From Chitinibacter bivalviorum (GTDB taxonomy: Bacteria; Pseudomonadota; Gammaproteobacteria; Burkholderiales; Chitinibacteraceae), in contig NZ_CP058627.1 in the NCBI RefSeq assembly GCF_013403565.1, positions 1,984,001 through 2,048,000 on the forward strand: 64,000 nucleotides of DNA, read 5' to 3'. Numbering within the stretch: the stretch's first letter is position 1; each line of letters begins with the position of its first letter. A program made the translations under genes and the position numbers. Positions 63,976 to 64,000 of this stretch are shown here, piece by piece. The notes under the pieces were generated by a model. That model did no database searches. It saw nothing but the letters and a program-made list of their open reading frames with translations, and had not been told where the DNA came from.

Positions 63976-64000
63976 AACGCTTATTTTTTACTGCTTTTCT

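Larger units (their letters stand above)
63720..64000. other. Intergenic end of window, no gene seen
   Basis: 281 bp. It contains the dyad at 63724-63766, an ATACCCCC-type sequence, a 13-codon ATG frame at 63797 (too short to call), and a terminator at 63947-63975. The terminator has no visible gene directly before it, so a small RNA or a leftward gene beyond 64000 is possible. Confidence 0.4.

Noticed and set aside
1..64000. tRNA, rRNA or tmRNA genes
   Set aside because: No cloverleaf or conserved T-loop sequence was noticed on either strand.

Overview
The window is a chromosomal segment of a Gram-negative betaproteobacterium. Gene content and protein style (RhlE, RlmD, an IlvE plus CHCC zinc-finger pair, WaaF, many c-di-GMP and two-component proteins, a GH18 chitinase, a PEP-CTERM protein) fit the Neisseriales, most plausibly the chitin-degrading Chitinibacteraceae. 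That placement is inference from protein resemblance; no rRNA gene is present. Coding density is high, and I found no tRNA, rRNA, CRISPR array, prophage or plasmid functions.

Layout. 1-11.3 kb: the cut-off 3' part of rhlE, a c-di-GMP/HDOD signalling pair, a DUF4124-glutaredoxin protein, a Nudix-ThiE fusion with a coupled membrane protein, small orphan genes, a cytosolic TPR-GAF histidine kinase and argJ. 11.3-24.3 kb: an NSS transporter, trmO, a patatin lipoprotein, a YaiI-type protein, a GspE/PilB-type ATPase gene split by an IS1182-family element, recG, a hybrid histidine kinase and msrPQ. 24.6-32.2 kb: cytochrome c, cysG, an EamA permease, a PEP-CTERM protein and a TetR-EmrA-EmrB-like efflux operon whose promoter and operator are visible. 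32.2-40.5 kb: an M48 peptidase, a predicted fluoride-type CLC antiporter, a DUF455 protein, and an Asr-like lysine/alanine repeat protein followed by a small secreted protein and an OmpR/histidine-kinase pair.

40.7-53 kb: fabI, a MaoC-phosphotransacylase fusion and a PhaJ-like hydratase, then hisC, a TonB-C domain protein, cobU, another EamA permease, a large hybrid kinase, rlmD and the divergent yeiH/LysR pair. 53-64 kb: a GH18 chitinase, a chemoreceptor, htpX behind three small membrane-protein genes (two of them paralogous zinc ribbons), nhaR, ilvE, a CHCC zinc-finger protein, a GST, waaF and aroA.

Most genes are familiar housekeeping or signalling functions. The items most worth a second look are the IS insertion with its exact GATC duplication and restorable reading frame, the Asr-like 51-bp repeat gene next to its own two-component system, a 38-codon ORF with a dedicated terminator, the htpX-linked zinc-ribbon trio, the MaoC-Ptb fusion whose hydratase motif is missing, and a set of dispersed palindromes in intergenic DNA.
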